Assembly: GCA_030753265.1 (NCBI GenBank) | Contig: JASMCQ010000024.1 | Location: 1-11,241 of the forward strand | DNA: 11,241 bases | DNA from: Dehalococcoidia bacterium | GTDB lineage: Bacteria > Chloroflexota > Dehalococcoidia > UBA3495 | Direction: 5' to 3' | Shown here: positions 1-7,368 of the stretch, piece by piece | How positions within the stretch are numbered: the first letter of the stretch is position 1 | How the letters are laid out: each line of letters starts with the position of its first letter | Translations under genes and position numbers: made by a program | Notes under the pieces: generated by a model | What the model saw: the letters and a program-made list of their open reading frames with translations, nothing else | Told to the model about the DNA's origin: nothing | Database searches by the model: none

Positions 1-2866
1 AGTCGACCCTGGCTTGGCCGTCGTTGGTCCCCGTAGCGAAGAAAGCGTTGCCTCGGGCGGCGTAGACTTCGGCAGACCTGAAGCCGAGGGCGATGCTCCG
101 GCCGAAGTCCGCGACGGCCCGCTCCGGTTGACCGAGGCGGCGGTAGGCCAGGCCGCGGTTGTAAATAGCTATGGCGTCTTCGGGGTTCCGATCGATGATC
201 CCGTCAAAGTACTCAACCGTGACCGGCCTGCCCAGCTCGACGTAAGTTTCCTGGAGACGCTCGATGGCCTCGGGCGCCCAAGGGGCAGTGAAACTGATCG
301 CGAGGCTTCGCTCGAGGGCCCTGGCGGACTCCTCAAGTTGGCCCAGGTCCCGGTAGGCCGTAGCCTGCAGATATGGGGCCCTCGCCGATAGGGCGGTGTC
401 CTTGGTAATAGCCAGGGATCCCTCGAGGTTTTCCAGCGCTTCCGTGGGCCGGCCGGCTTCTAAAAGGGCGTCGGCCAGCTCGTTTTGCAGGTGCCAGTTT
501 GCGGGGACCAGCGCCAAACTCTCCTGGTAATACCGGACAGTTTCATCGCGGAGCCGTATGGTCCTGACATTTTCACCTGTCCTGATGGAATAATCGGTGT
601 CCCGCAGATCATAGGCTGAGGCGGCCACCGCCAAGCGGGAGCGATAATAGAAGGGACGCCTATCAACTCCTGCCAGGTCGCTCAAATACCTCTGGAAGGC
701 CAGGCATTCGCTGTAGCCAATGTCTACTTGTTTACTGCACTCCGGTTCTGGAGTGGAACGCTGCGTGACCTGGTACGTCAGGTATACGCTGGCTTTGTAG
801 TTGTAATAGACCGGCACATTTGGGGCCAACTCGATCGCCCGGTCCAGGCTGGCCATGGCCGCTTCGAGGTCACCCTGCTGGAAGCTCCGTACGGCGTCTC
901 CCGCGCTCACCGCGGCCCGAACGTTGTTGATTCCCTTCACCCACGTAACAACCGCGATCATGCCAATCAGCGCGGCCACAATGGCAAGCCACCATAGATA
1001 CGCCCATTTTGGAGTGAGGGCAACGGCGGCGACCTCCCTCCGGCCGCGTTGGCGCCGCTGGGGCCTGTCCAGTGGTTGAGCCGGCTCCGGAACTGCCTCC
1101 GAGGCGCTCACTACCGTGGACAAGGCGGCGAACATCGCCAGCAGTGTCCAGAGAATTGTCAGGTCGGACACCCTGGCGATGCCCACTTGCATCTCCAGGA
1201 ACCGGCCCGCCAGTATCGCAACAAGTCCAATCAGCAGGAGGAAACGGGTCTGATAGTTGCGTTGCCTGTGCCTCCACACCATGTACCCACCAGCCAGAAA
1301 GACAGCGGCGAATAGACCCAAAGAGCTGAGTAGTCCTAGAAATCCTTGCTCCACGGCCTGGTGGATGAAATAGTTGTGGGCGTGGTCTGGTTCCAAATTA
1401 AGCAGGCCCACGTCTTCAGGGGGGCTCTCCAGCAGGTACGTGTACCGGAATAGGTCCGGCCCGTACCCAATAAGTGGGCGTAGCCGACGGAGGCTGAGGT
1501 CATCGAACTCGAACCACGGGTGGCCGCGTATGAGACTCCAGGATACTGTCCAGTGGGTCCCGCGGCCCCCGATGAAGCCGCCAAGCACGTCGGTTCTGAT
1601 GGAAGAGAATCGTTGGGCAAGTTCGCCGGCTCTTTCCTCCGTGACGGGCTGGGACGACCCGGGTCCGCTGCCTCCAAACCATATAGGGACCAGGATGAGG
1701 GCAGCTACTGCCACCCCTACGGTTCCCAGCGCGAGGGCGGCCAGCCCAAGGACCCGCATGCTAGTCCATACGGCCCCGGCGACTAGGACTCCTCCCAGAG
1801 CCATCAGAGGACTAAACAACGGCCCGCTGTTCAAGAAGTTGATGTTTCCCTGCCACTGGAGAAAAGCCAGGGACCAGGCCCCGGCCAGTCCCAATACCAG
1901 GGAGGCCCGCCAGAAATGCCGCCAGCCAGCTACCAATAGGCTCAGGCCCAGGAAACAAGCCAGGCCCACGATGGTGCCCACCCAAGGGCCCCGGCTAAAG
2001 GTGAACATGATCCCCAGCAGCTGCACCGTCAGGACCCCCGCCCAGAGACCCATTGGTGCCAGTGACCGCGCCCATTGCCACTGGCTTTCGACACGACGTC
2101 CGAACATTGCTACCGGTTCCGGCATGGCAACGGCCGCTACCGCCAATGTGGCCGGTATTGTCATGGATAGGACGGCGGCCGTGAAGATGGGATTACCCGT
2201 GGTGCCGGTTACTCGGCGAGAACCGGAACCCGAGATTTCGGACAAGTCAAAAAAATCGAACCCGTAGTGCTGGAGCATCCCGTATCCGGCCAAGAACACG
2301 CCCATGGCTACGATTGTCCCAAGCAGGCGCCACAATTGGGCCCGGGTCTTCAGGTGGGTCGCGATCACCGAGAAGAGCAGCACGTAGGCGATAACATTGT
2401 ACGCGGAGTAGCCGTCCTGGCCCGGTATTTCACCCCAGATGCTGGTGTTGACCGATGACGACAGGACGGTGCTGAGAAGAGTCGTCCCTAGGTAGACCCC
2501 AACGGCCAGGAGGAGCCATCGGGTCGGACTTTCTCTAAGCCATTTGGACAGAGCCGCCGGCCACAGGGACGGTCGAACGCCGGACCATCCGCCGCTGATC
2601 AAGGAGCTGAAGGGAACCCGGCCCTGAGCGACCCACTCGACCAGCCAGAGCACGGCCATCAGCCCGGTCAGCGTCCGCAACAGCGCGATCTTGGGTACTT
2701 CGGCGTAGGCGATCAACGCCTCGGACCTCGCGTAGTCGCGGTCCAGGAATGCCAGCGGCACCAGGAAAACCGTCAGAAGCCAAAGAGCTTCCAGGCCCCG
2801 GTTGACCCACAAGGATAGGTTTACGTTGGCGCCCGAAGGAGCCAATTGATTTCTAGCCGTCGTCAA
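1..2866 (-). CDS. O-antigen ligase/Wzy-like membrane protein with C-terminal TPR region (3' end off the window)
   Basis: Polytopic membrane protein of the O-antigen ligase/polymerase (Wzy/WaaL) type, expected to polymerise or ligate lipid-linked glycans on the outer face of the cytoplasmic membrane. About 955 codons are visible and no stop is reached before position 1. The first part is hydrophobic, starting with a segment reading RGLEALWLLTVFLVPLAFL, followed by many more membrane spans. The family hallmark PDHAHNYF lies near residues 494-500, in the loop that normally carries the catalytic His, and is followed by QGFLGLL and further membrane segments. From about residue 655 the protein becomes soluble, with TPR-like stretches such as GDLEAAMASLDRAIELAP and YNRGLAYRRLGQPERAVADF. 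The start is uncertain: I chose the TTG at 2866 because it overlaps the TGA of the upstream frame (TTGA). The TTG at 2845 and ATG at 2983 are alternatives, and none has a clear Shine-Dalgarno sequence. Polymerase versus ligase cannot be decided from sequence. Confidence 0.85.
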   Translation of the reverse strand, partial: MTTARNQLAPSGANVNLSLWVNRGLEALWLLTVFLVPLAFLDRDYARSEALIAYAEVPKIALLRTLTGLMAVLWLVEWVAQGRVPFSSLISGGWSGVRPSLWPAALSKWLRESPTRWLLLAVGVYLGTTLLSTVLSSSVNTSIWGEIPGQDGYSAYNVIAYVLLFSVIATHLKTRAQLWRLLGTIVAMGVFLAGYGMLQHYGFDFFDLSEISGSGSRRVTGTTGNPIFTAAVLSMTIPATLAVAAVAMPEPVAMFGRRVESQWQWARSLAPMGLWAGVLTVQLLGIMFTFSRGPWVGTIVGLACFLGLSLLVAGWRHFWRASLVLGLAGAWSLAFLQWQGNINFLNSGPLFSPLMALGGVLVAGAVWTSMRVLGLAALALGTVGVAVAALILVPIWFGGSGPGSSQPVTEERAGELAQRFSSIRTDVLGGFIGGRGTHWTVSWSLIRGHPWFEFDDLSLRRLRPLIGYGPDLFRYTYLLESPPEDVGLLNLEPDHAHNYFIHQAVEQGFLGLLSSLGLFAAVFLAGGYMVWRHRQRNYQTRFLLLIGLVAILAGRFLEMQVGIARVSDLTILWTLLAMFAALSTVVSASEAVPEPAQPLDRPQRRQRGRREVAAVALTPKWAYLWWLAIVAALIGMIAVVTWVKGINNVRAAVSAGDAVRSFQQGDLEAAMASLDRAIELAPNVPVYYNYKASVYLTYQVTQRSTPEPECSKQVDIGYSECLAFQRYLSDLAGVDRRPFYYRSRLAVAASAYDLRDTDYSIRTGENVRTIRLRDETVRYYQESLALVPANWHLQNELADALLEAGRPTEALENLEGSLAITKDTALSARAPYLQATAYRDLGQLEESARALERSLAISFTAPWAPEAIERLQETYVELGRPVTVEYFDGIIDRNPEDAIAIYNRGLAYRRLGQPERAVADFGRSIALGFRSAEVYAARGNAFFATGTNDGQARVD

Positions 2867-3481
2867 ATTTGCCGTCCGGAACGTATTTGTAGGAGCATGG
2901 GGTGGAGGAGGCCCGCGCCATGGCCGGACACTGCCACCCTGAGTTCTTCGGGAAGTAGGGCTGCGCCGGCAAGGGCGGCGCATTCCCAAGAGTCAACCAA
3001 TCGAATATCGCGGCTCACGTCTCGGGCGCTCAAGAAGACCGGAACCGCTCCGGCCTTGTTATACCAATTTGAAGCGCCGGGCATCCGGCTCGGTTGTTTG
3101 CCGGAACGGATCGAAGGCAACACCGGTGGCCCAAGGGAAGCGGTACCACCATCTCGCATTGGCCAAGGTCCCCTGTCACCACACTTCGGCAGGGACAAAG
3201 CTGTAAAGGATATAGTCCGGCCCTGGCAGGGCGCGCCGTCCGCCGGCCTGGCGACAATTCTGCCACATCGCTTCGAAGGTGGCCCGTGGTTTCTTGACGT
3301 GGATGTCTTGCCACCAGCGGAATACGGTTTGCAACGCCCGCGGACGCCCGTCGCCGCCCGCGGGCGAGGACCATCGGGAAGCACCCGGCTCCGGGGATTC
3401 AGGGTTGCCAACCCAGGCAGGGTCGAATACTTGCGTCGATCGAAAGGCGTCCACTGCACATTGAAGCTCAAAGTACGACCT
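2863..3481 (-). pseudogene. Decayed or frameshifted coding remnant of unknown function
   Basis: This stretch of about 615 bp between two large genes has no intact ORF of convincing quality, but reads like broken coding sequence. Directly after the GT-C stop, in the same frame, it encodes protein-like sequence (YFELQCAVDAFRSTQVFDPAW, then FRWWQDIHVKKP and PDYILYSFVPAEVW) up to a TGA at 3178-3176. Beyond this stop the same frame continues with ANARWWYRFPWATGVAFDPF up to a TAA at 3061-3059. From there another frame looks coding (AGAVPVFLSARDVSRDIRLV through to SGRQI) and ends in a TGA at 2865-2863 that overlaps a possible TTG start of the next gene. I do not recognise the family. The simplest readings are a pseudogene with one nonsense codon and one frameshift, or a real gene damaged by sequencing or assembly errors. 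A 92-codon GTG-started ORF (3454-3176) inside it is a less likely intact gene. Confidence 0.4.
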
Positions 3482-5176
3482 TTACCCTGGACCCGCCGGT
3501 TCCACCCGGATCAACACCTGCGTGAACGTCCGGAGGACGATGGGACCATCGGCGTTGGCAAACCATCGCCATCCGCCGGGACCCTTGGTTCCTCCCTTCT
3601 CCGGGACCGGAGGCTGGACCGGGAGGCGGGAGAAGGCCAGCCCTTCGTGGTCGAGAGCCTCGCCCGGCTGGAGTTCGGCCAGCCGTCTGAGGGACCAGAG
3701 GTGCGGATCACGGTTGTAGGCCGGCGTATCCAACAGGAATTGAACCCACCGTTCTTTCAAGTACCCGATGTGATCGACGCTAACCCTGGTGGCGTGGTCA
3801 AGGAGGGCCGGGTCGACCCTTCCATCGAGGGAACGGACCTCAAAACGATCATCCAGCCAGTAGCGGAGCTGGACCTCTTGCATCGCAACTGAGATGGGCA
3901 GGGTCTGGGGTTGGCCCAGCAGGTTGAAAAGGGCATCGCTGGTGGCTTGGCGCTCCGAAGGGGCTTTGATGCACCTCCACAATGACGCGTCGGAGTCCAG
4001 CTCCAGCCTCAGGCCGGTTTCCGCCAGGAAGACTCCGCCCAGCACGACGGCCGAAGCAACCATCGAGATCCGCAGCCCGTATCTGTAGGTTGAGCCCCGG
4101 GACTGACTCCAGGTATTCCACAGCCATTGAGCGCCCATCACGGCCACCAGCACCAGCGCAGGCATCAGGAAAATGGCGAGGCGGGCGACGTGAATCGAGC
4201 CAAGCAAAGAGCTGTAGAGGATGAAGCCGGCCCAGAACAGGACGATGAGAAAGCCTGCCCCGCTCTTCGACCCGTGAAGCTCCAGGCGTCCCGTGACGTA
4301 CAGCCAGTTGGCGAGCAGCCACAGGGTCGTCAAAGGGAAGTACTCGGCAAGCCTTATGGCGAACCTGGAGCTGACGAAGAGAGGGCCAATCTGGTAGGAA
4401 TCCGGGGAAACATTGCTCATCAACATGCGGGATAGCCCAGAGCTTGGGAGAAGGTGGTCGGTCTGAGAAAGATGGAAATAGGCCAGGGCGCCGGTCATCA
4501 TCAGGAAGGGCGCCAAAAAGACCGCGGAGCGAAGCATGGTCCCGGCCAGGGCTCGCCCCGAACCGAATGACGTCAGGCCACGATAGATGAGCGCGATGGC
4601 AGCAACGATGAACCCTTCCGGGCGGAGCCAGCAGGCCAGTCCCAGGAGAAACCCCAGGGCCAGCTCGTGGCGCACGGTCTTGTTTACGTTCGCCGGCACC
4701 GTGAACCACCCGGACCGCGAGGCGGCATAAAACCAAAGGAAGATGAAGAAGGCAAATATCCCGTTCTCCATCCCAATGGTGGAGTTGTACACCGAACCGG
4801 GCAGCAACCCGGCAGCCAGAGCGGCGATCATCGCCCAAACGCCGGAGCGCAGGTAGCGTCGGGCGGTCAAAAAGACGAGAACGACGAGCCCATACCATAG
4901 AAGCAGGTTCGCTCCCTTGACGATGGCCGGCACTGCCGCGGCGGGAAATGCCCGGTACAGGCCGGCGATGAACAGCATGTACCCGGGGCTGGTTACACCG
5001 GGAGACTTCTCTCCGGGGTTGAATTCGAAGAATCTCCCCTCGGCCGCGTTCTCGCCGTAGATGAGGTGGACCTGAGAGTCGCCCGCGTAATTGCCGATGT
5101 AGGCGAACGGAGACAGAAGGACCGCAACGCAAGAAACTACAAAGAGCAGGCGGCGGACACCAAGCTTGGAGAGCAT
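3482..5176 (-). CDS. GT-C-type polytopic membrane glycosyltransferase (putative)
   Basis: Integral membrane protein that probably transfers a sugar from a polyprenyl-phosphate donor to a glycan on the outer membrane face. After a first membrane segment (LLFVVSCVAVLLSPF) comes a loop with GDSQVHLIYGENAAEG and FNPGEKSPGVTSPGY. This matches the loop of GT-C families in which a pattern like DDAYIxxRYAxNLxxGxGxxFNxGExVxGxTSPL carries the catalytic acid; here only one Asp is present. Two further hallmarks follow, IGMENGIFAFF (compare the GxE motif) and CWLRPEGFI (compare LxRPEG). About ten hydrophobic spans reach to roughly residue 390, then a soluble C-terminal domain of about 170 residues. I chose the ATG at 5176 (564 codons) because the protein then starts as MLSKLGVRRLLF, close to the first span; it lacks a clear Shine-Dalgarno. 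A GTG at 5296 would add 40 polar residues without membrane character. Donor and acceptor are unknown. Confidence 0.8.
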   Translation of the reverse strand: MLSKLGVRRLLFVVSCVAVLLSPFAYIGNYAGDSQVHLIYGENAAEGRFFEFNPGEKSPGVTSPGYMLFIAGLYRAFPAAAVPAIVKGANLLLWYGLVVLVFLTARRYLRSGVWAMIAALAAGLLPGSVYNSTIGMENGIFAFFIFLWFYAASRSGWFTVPANVNKTVRHELALGFLLGLACWLRPEGFIVAAIALIYRGLTSFGSGRALAGTMLRSAVFLAPFLMMTGALAYFHLSQTDHLLPSSGLSRMLMSNVSPDSYQIGPLFVSSRFAIRLAEYFPLTTLWLLANWLYVTGRLELHGSKSGAGFLIVLFWAGFILYSSLLGSIHVARLAIFLMPALVLVAVMGAQWLWNTWSQSRGSTYRYGLRISMVASAVVLGGVFLAETGLRLELDSDASLWRCIKAPSERQATSDALFNLLGQPQTLPISVAMQEVQLRYWLDDRFEVRSLDGRVDPALLDHATRVSVDHIGYLKERWVQFLLDTPAYNRDPHLWSLRRLAELQPGEALDHEGLAFSRLPVQPPVPEKGGTKGPGGWRWFANADGPIVLRTFTQVLIRVEPAGPG

Positions 5177-5317
5177 GGATCTGACCGGGAGCAAGTAGCT
5201 CGCGCTAGTCGAGTACCCAAATCGGGACGCGCGGGTATGCTCGGAGGTCCCCTCTGAGGGATTCACCGGCCGCCTTCCCTGAGCTGAGCCGCCCACCCGA
5301 TCCGCGAAAGCCTTCCG

Positions 5318-5331
5318 CGGGCTGTAGCCCG
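5318..5331. repeat. Short GC-rich palindrome
   Basis: A perfect 6-bp inverted repeat CGGGCT/AGCCCG with a 2-nt spacer lies between the terminator and the GT-C gene. Palindromes built on CGGGCT-AGCCCG recur in intergenic DNA of several GC-rich bacterial groups, but only this one copy was noticed here. It has no T tract on either side, so it is not a terminator by itself. Confidence 0.3.
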
Positions 5332-5379
5332 GATTCCTGTGGCTGGATTCATCCTCTTTGCCGCATATACTGCCATGTC

Positions 5380-5415
5380 AAACAGCAAACTGGCCGCTCC
5401 TTGGTCGAGCGGCCA
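5380..5415 (-). terminator. Rho-independent terminator downstream of the sugar transferase
   Basis: On the minus strand a perfect 9-bp stem TGGCCGCTC / GAGCGGCCA (5415-5407 and 5399-5391) with a 7-nt loop is followed by the T-rich run GTTTGCTGTTT (5390-5380). It sits about 70 bp after the stop of the sugar transferase and before the GT-C gene. It therefore probably ends the upstream operon and separates it from the GT-C gene. The T tract is interrupted, so efficiency may be moderate. Confidence 0.65.
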
Positions 5416-5484
5416 TACTGGAGAGCGGTGAATGGTAGCCCCGCACCTTGGGGCCGTAAACCCGAGGGCCTTGGTGGATGCCCA

Positions 5485-6201
5485 TTAGCCCCCGGTGCCC
5501 GGTTTGACCTGACCTCCGTTCGCGGTCTCGCGATCTTGGGTGCCCGCGTCCACCGGGGCCGGGATTTCGCCGATCTCCGTGGACTTTCCGCCACGCCGGT
5601 CCCAGCGTCTCGCCAAAGTGTTCATCACCGAACGGCTCAGGAGTTGTACATCCAGCCAGGGCCCCATGCGCCGGAGGTATTCCAAATCGTAGCGAAACTT
5701 TTCTTGAGCATCATCGGTGAGGTCGTACACCTGGGCCAGCCCGGTGAGGCCGGGAAGAACCTGCAAGCGGTCCGCGAAACCGGGAACCTGTTGCTCCAGC
5801 GTCCTTTGCTCCTCCGTGTCCAGCGCCCTGGGGCCGACGAAGCTCATCTCTCTCTTCAAGATGCTGACCAACCCCGGAAGCTCGTCCAACGCCGTGCGGC
5901 GCAGTAGCCGGCCGACGCGAGTCACCCGTGGGTCGTTCGGCATGGTCCAGGCCGGCCCGCTTCGGTCGGCCCCCGGCACCATAGTGCGGAATTTCAGGAT
6001 AGAGAATACCTTCCCGTTCTTTCCGGTTCGATTCTGCTTGTAAAAAACGGGGCCGCGGTCTCCAATCCAGATAACAAGGGGAATCAACGTCCAGAGCAGC
6101 AGCCAGAGAGGTAAGAGAAAGAGGTGAGCCACGGCCAGCAGGCTATAGTCAAACCATATCTTGTAGGAGCCACTCCTGGGTTTAGGAACCTGATTCGCCA
6201 T
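5485..6201 (-). CDS. Undecaprenyl-phosphate sugar-phosphate transferase (monotopic phosphoglycosyltransferase)
   Basis: Bacterial sugar transferase (Pfam Bac_transf type; PglC, WcaJ and WbaP C-terminal domain) that moves a phospho-sugar from a nucleotide sugar onto undecaprenyl phosphate, the first membrane step of glycan assembly. The 238 residues form a small single-domain enzyme without the extra N-terminal spans of WcaJ or WbaP. Residues 17-46 are one hydrophobic stretch, expected to be the re-entrant helix. Typical motifs follow: LKFRTM at 69-74, ALDELPG at 104-110 with the catalytic Asp106-Glu107 pair, SFVGPRAL at 120-127, PGLTGLAQV at 150-158 and YDLEYLRR at 171-178. The usual GPRP is GPRA here. 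A polar tail of about 35 residues (203-238) extends beyond the core. The ATG at 6201 has GAGGG about 9 nt upstream. The gene follows the GME-like gene by 75 bp, probably in one operon. The sugar substrate cannot be told. Confidence 0.93.
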   Translation of the reverse strand: MANQVPKPRSGSYKIWFDYSLLAVAHLFLLPLWLLLWTLIPLVIWIGDRGPVFYKQNRTGKNGKVFSILKFRTMVPGADRSGPAWTMPNDPRVTRVGRLLRRTALDELPGLVSILKREMSFVGPRALDTEEQRTLEQQVPGFADRLQVLPGLTGLAQVYDLTDDAQEKFRYDLEYLRRMGPWLDVQLLSRSVMNTLARRWDRRGGKSTEIGEIPAPVDAGTQDRETANGGQVKPGTGG

Positions 6202-6276
6202 CTTGTCCAGCCCTCATGAGTTCGCAATGAACCCCAGGGATTGATTTTATCTGCCCCTGGTCAGCCGGTCCGCCGG

Positions 6277-7260
6277 CTACCGGGCAACTCCGGCGGCGCT
6301 GCTCTGTTTGACCAGCTCGTTTTCGATCCACCGATAGGTGATTGCCAGGCCGTCCTCGAGGGTAATGGAAGGCTCCCAGTCCAAGACCTGGCGGAGCCGT
6401 GTGTTGTCGCTGTTGCGGCCCCGCACCCCCTGGGGTCCCGTGAGGTTATGCTCTTTCTTTAGCGTCTTGCCTGCTATGCCGGAGACGAGGTCCACCAGCG
6501 CATTTATCGTAATGAGACGGTCGGTTCCCACGTTGAGCGGCTGGCTGTGGTCCGAATGGATGAGCCGGTATATTCCCTCTACACAGTCGTCCACGTACAT
6601 GAAGGAGCGGGTCTGCTCCCCATCGCCCCAAACTTCGATGGGGCCACCATCTTCCGCCAGCGCCACCTTGCGGCAAATAGCGGCGGGGGCCTTTTCCCGG
6701 CCGCCCTGGTAAGTTCCCAGGGGGCCATAGACGTTATGGAAGCGGGCGACCCGGGTCTTCAGGCCGTACTCGTCTCCGTAGTACTGGCAGAGTTTTTCGG
6801 TGAACAGTTTTTCCCAGCCGTAGCCCTCGTCGGGATCGTAGGGGCTCGCGTCTTCCTCCTTGAGGGGCGTTACCTCGGGCACGTTCTGCCGGTACTGCGG
6901 GTAGACACAGGCGGAACTGGAGAAAAAGAACCTGGATGCGCCGTTGACCCGGCTCGCCTCCAGCATGTGGGTGCTCACCAGGATGTTGCTGTGGGCCGAG
7001 TACCCATGATGGAAGGAGATGTAGCCGATCCCCCCCATGTCGGCGGCCAGGTTATAGACGTGGTCTACGCCGCGGGTAGCCAGCAGCGCGTTGTCCCACC
7101 GGCGCAGGTCCAGTATCTCAAACTCATGGGCGGCGGTGGCTTCGTACTCCGGCTCTTTGAGGTCTACGCCCCGGACCCAGTACCCTCGGTCCACCAGGTA
7201 CTTGACCATATGGTGCCCGATGAAGCCGCCGGCCCCGGTCACGAGAGCACGTTTCGCCAT
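6277..7260 (-). CDS. GDP-mannose 3,5-epimerase-like NAD-dependent sugar epimerase
   Basis: Extended short-chain dehydrogenase/reductase closely resembling GDP-mannose 3,5-epimerase (GME) known from plants, which converts GDP-D-mannose to GDP-L-galactose and GDP-L-gulose. The N-terminal NAD site reads TGAGGFIG (8-15). The GME signature is strong: NLAADMGGIG (70-79), SSACVYP with Cys118, YGWEK with Tyr147 and Lys151, RFHNVYGPLGT, GGREKAPAA with Lys190, GDGEQTRSF, and GVRGRNSDN near 278-286. Cys118, Tyr147, Lys151 and Lys190 are each offset by exactly 27 from Arabidopsis Cys145, Tyr174, Lys178 and Lys217, so the active site appears complete. At 327 residues it lacks the plant N-terminal extension. 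The ATG at 7260 has GAGGAG 7 nt upstream. In this cluster it would supply an L-hexose or related sugar nucleotide; the exact substrate (GDP-mannose, a heptose or another sugar) is inferred only. Confidence 0.88.
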   Translation of the reverse strand: MAKRALVTGAGGFIGHHMVKYLVDRGYWVRGVDLKEPEYEATAAHEFEILDLRRWDNALLATRGVDHVYNLAADMGGIGYISFHHGYSAHSNILVSTHMLEASRVNGASRFFFSSSACVYPQYRQNVPEVTPLKEEDASPYDPDEGYGWEKLFTEKLCQYYGDEYGLKTRVARFHNVYGPLGTYQGGREKAPAAICRKVALAEDGGPIEVWGDGEQTRSFMYVDDCVEGIYRLIHSDHSQPLNVGTDRLITINALVDLVSGIAGKTLKKEHNLTGPQGVRGRNSDNTRLRQVLDWEPSITLEDGLAITYRWIENELVKQSSAAGVAR

Positions 7261-7267
7261 TAGATCA

Positions 7268-7273
7268 CTCCTC
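7268..7273 (-). promoter_or_regulatory. Shine-Dalgarno of the GME-like gene
   Basis: GAGGAG on the minus strand, 7 nt before the ATG at 7260, fixes the start of the epimerase. It lies just downstream of the hairpin at 7287-7317, so the hairpin does not mask it. Confidence 0.8.
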
Positions 7274-7286
7274 GATAAATCATGAG

Positions 7287-7353
7287 GTCACCCGGGCATT
7301 GTTCACGGCCGGGTGACGGTGCGGACCGCCCCGGATTCGGGACCGGTGCGGTC
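7287..7353 (-). other. Two hairpins in the WecG-GME intergenic region
   Basis: The 108 bp between the GT26 and GME-like genes can fold strongly. One hairpin has a perfect 9-bp stem GTCACCCGG/CCGGGTGAC (7287-7295 and 7309-7317) around a 13-nt loop. A second pairs GACCGC with GCGGTC (7324-7329 and 7348-7353) and encloses a small CCCG-GATT-CGGG hairpin. Neither is followed by a T tract on the minus strand, so they are not classical intrinsic terminators. They could attenuate transcription, stabilise mRNA, or bind a regulator; the function is unknown. Confidence 0.5.
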
Positions 7354-7368
7354 TCACCGCTGGGCCGG

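Larger units (their letters stand above)
5177..5484. other. Intergenic region between sugar transferase and GT-C gene
   Basis: About 308 bp without a convincing gene, or 188 bp if the GT-C gene starts at the GTG at 5296. It holds the intrinsic terminator at 5380-5415 and a short palindrome CGGGCT-GT-AGCCCG at 5318-5331. A perfect TTGACA box reads on the minus strand at 5381-5376, but no -10 box lies at a usual distance, so a promoter for the GT-C gene is only suspected. The in-frame codons 5296-5177 could encode a polar N-terminal extension of the GT-C protein. Confidence 0.5.

Noticed and set aside
1374..2267. Long plus-strand ORF of 297 codons
   Set aside because: It is antisense to the membrane region of the TPR ligase, is rich in Arg/Pro/Ser without domain features, and results from high GC on the opposite strand.
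2846..3892. Plus-strand ORF of 348 codons covering the decayed stretch
   Set aside because: Its second half lies antisense to the GT-C C-terminus. The translation is Arg/Pro/Gly-rich with no recognisable motif, so it is taken as a shadow.
3849..5132. Minus-strand ORF of 427 codons
   Set aside because: It overlaps the GT-C gene in another frame. The GT-C frame has membrane spans and family motifs, while this one is Arg/Pro/His-rich.
5353..5381. Perfect TTGACA box on the minus strand at 5381-5376 as a promoter
   Set aside because: The only TATA-like hexamer is about 6 nt away, and at 16-18 nt the sequence is AAGAGG-like, so no complete promoter is seen.
6234..6260. Inverted repeat CCAGGG/CCCTGG between GME-like gene and sugar transferase as a terminator
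   Set aside because: The stem is only 6 bp with a 15-nt loop and no T tract follows on the minus strand.
6547..7263. Plus-strand ORF of 238 codons
   Set aside because: It is exactly antisense to the GME-like epimerase, which has a complete catalytic set and a good ribosome binding site.
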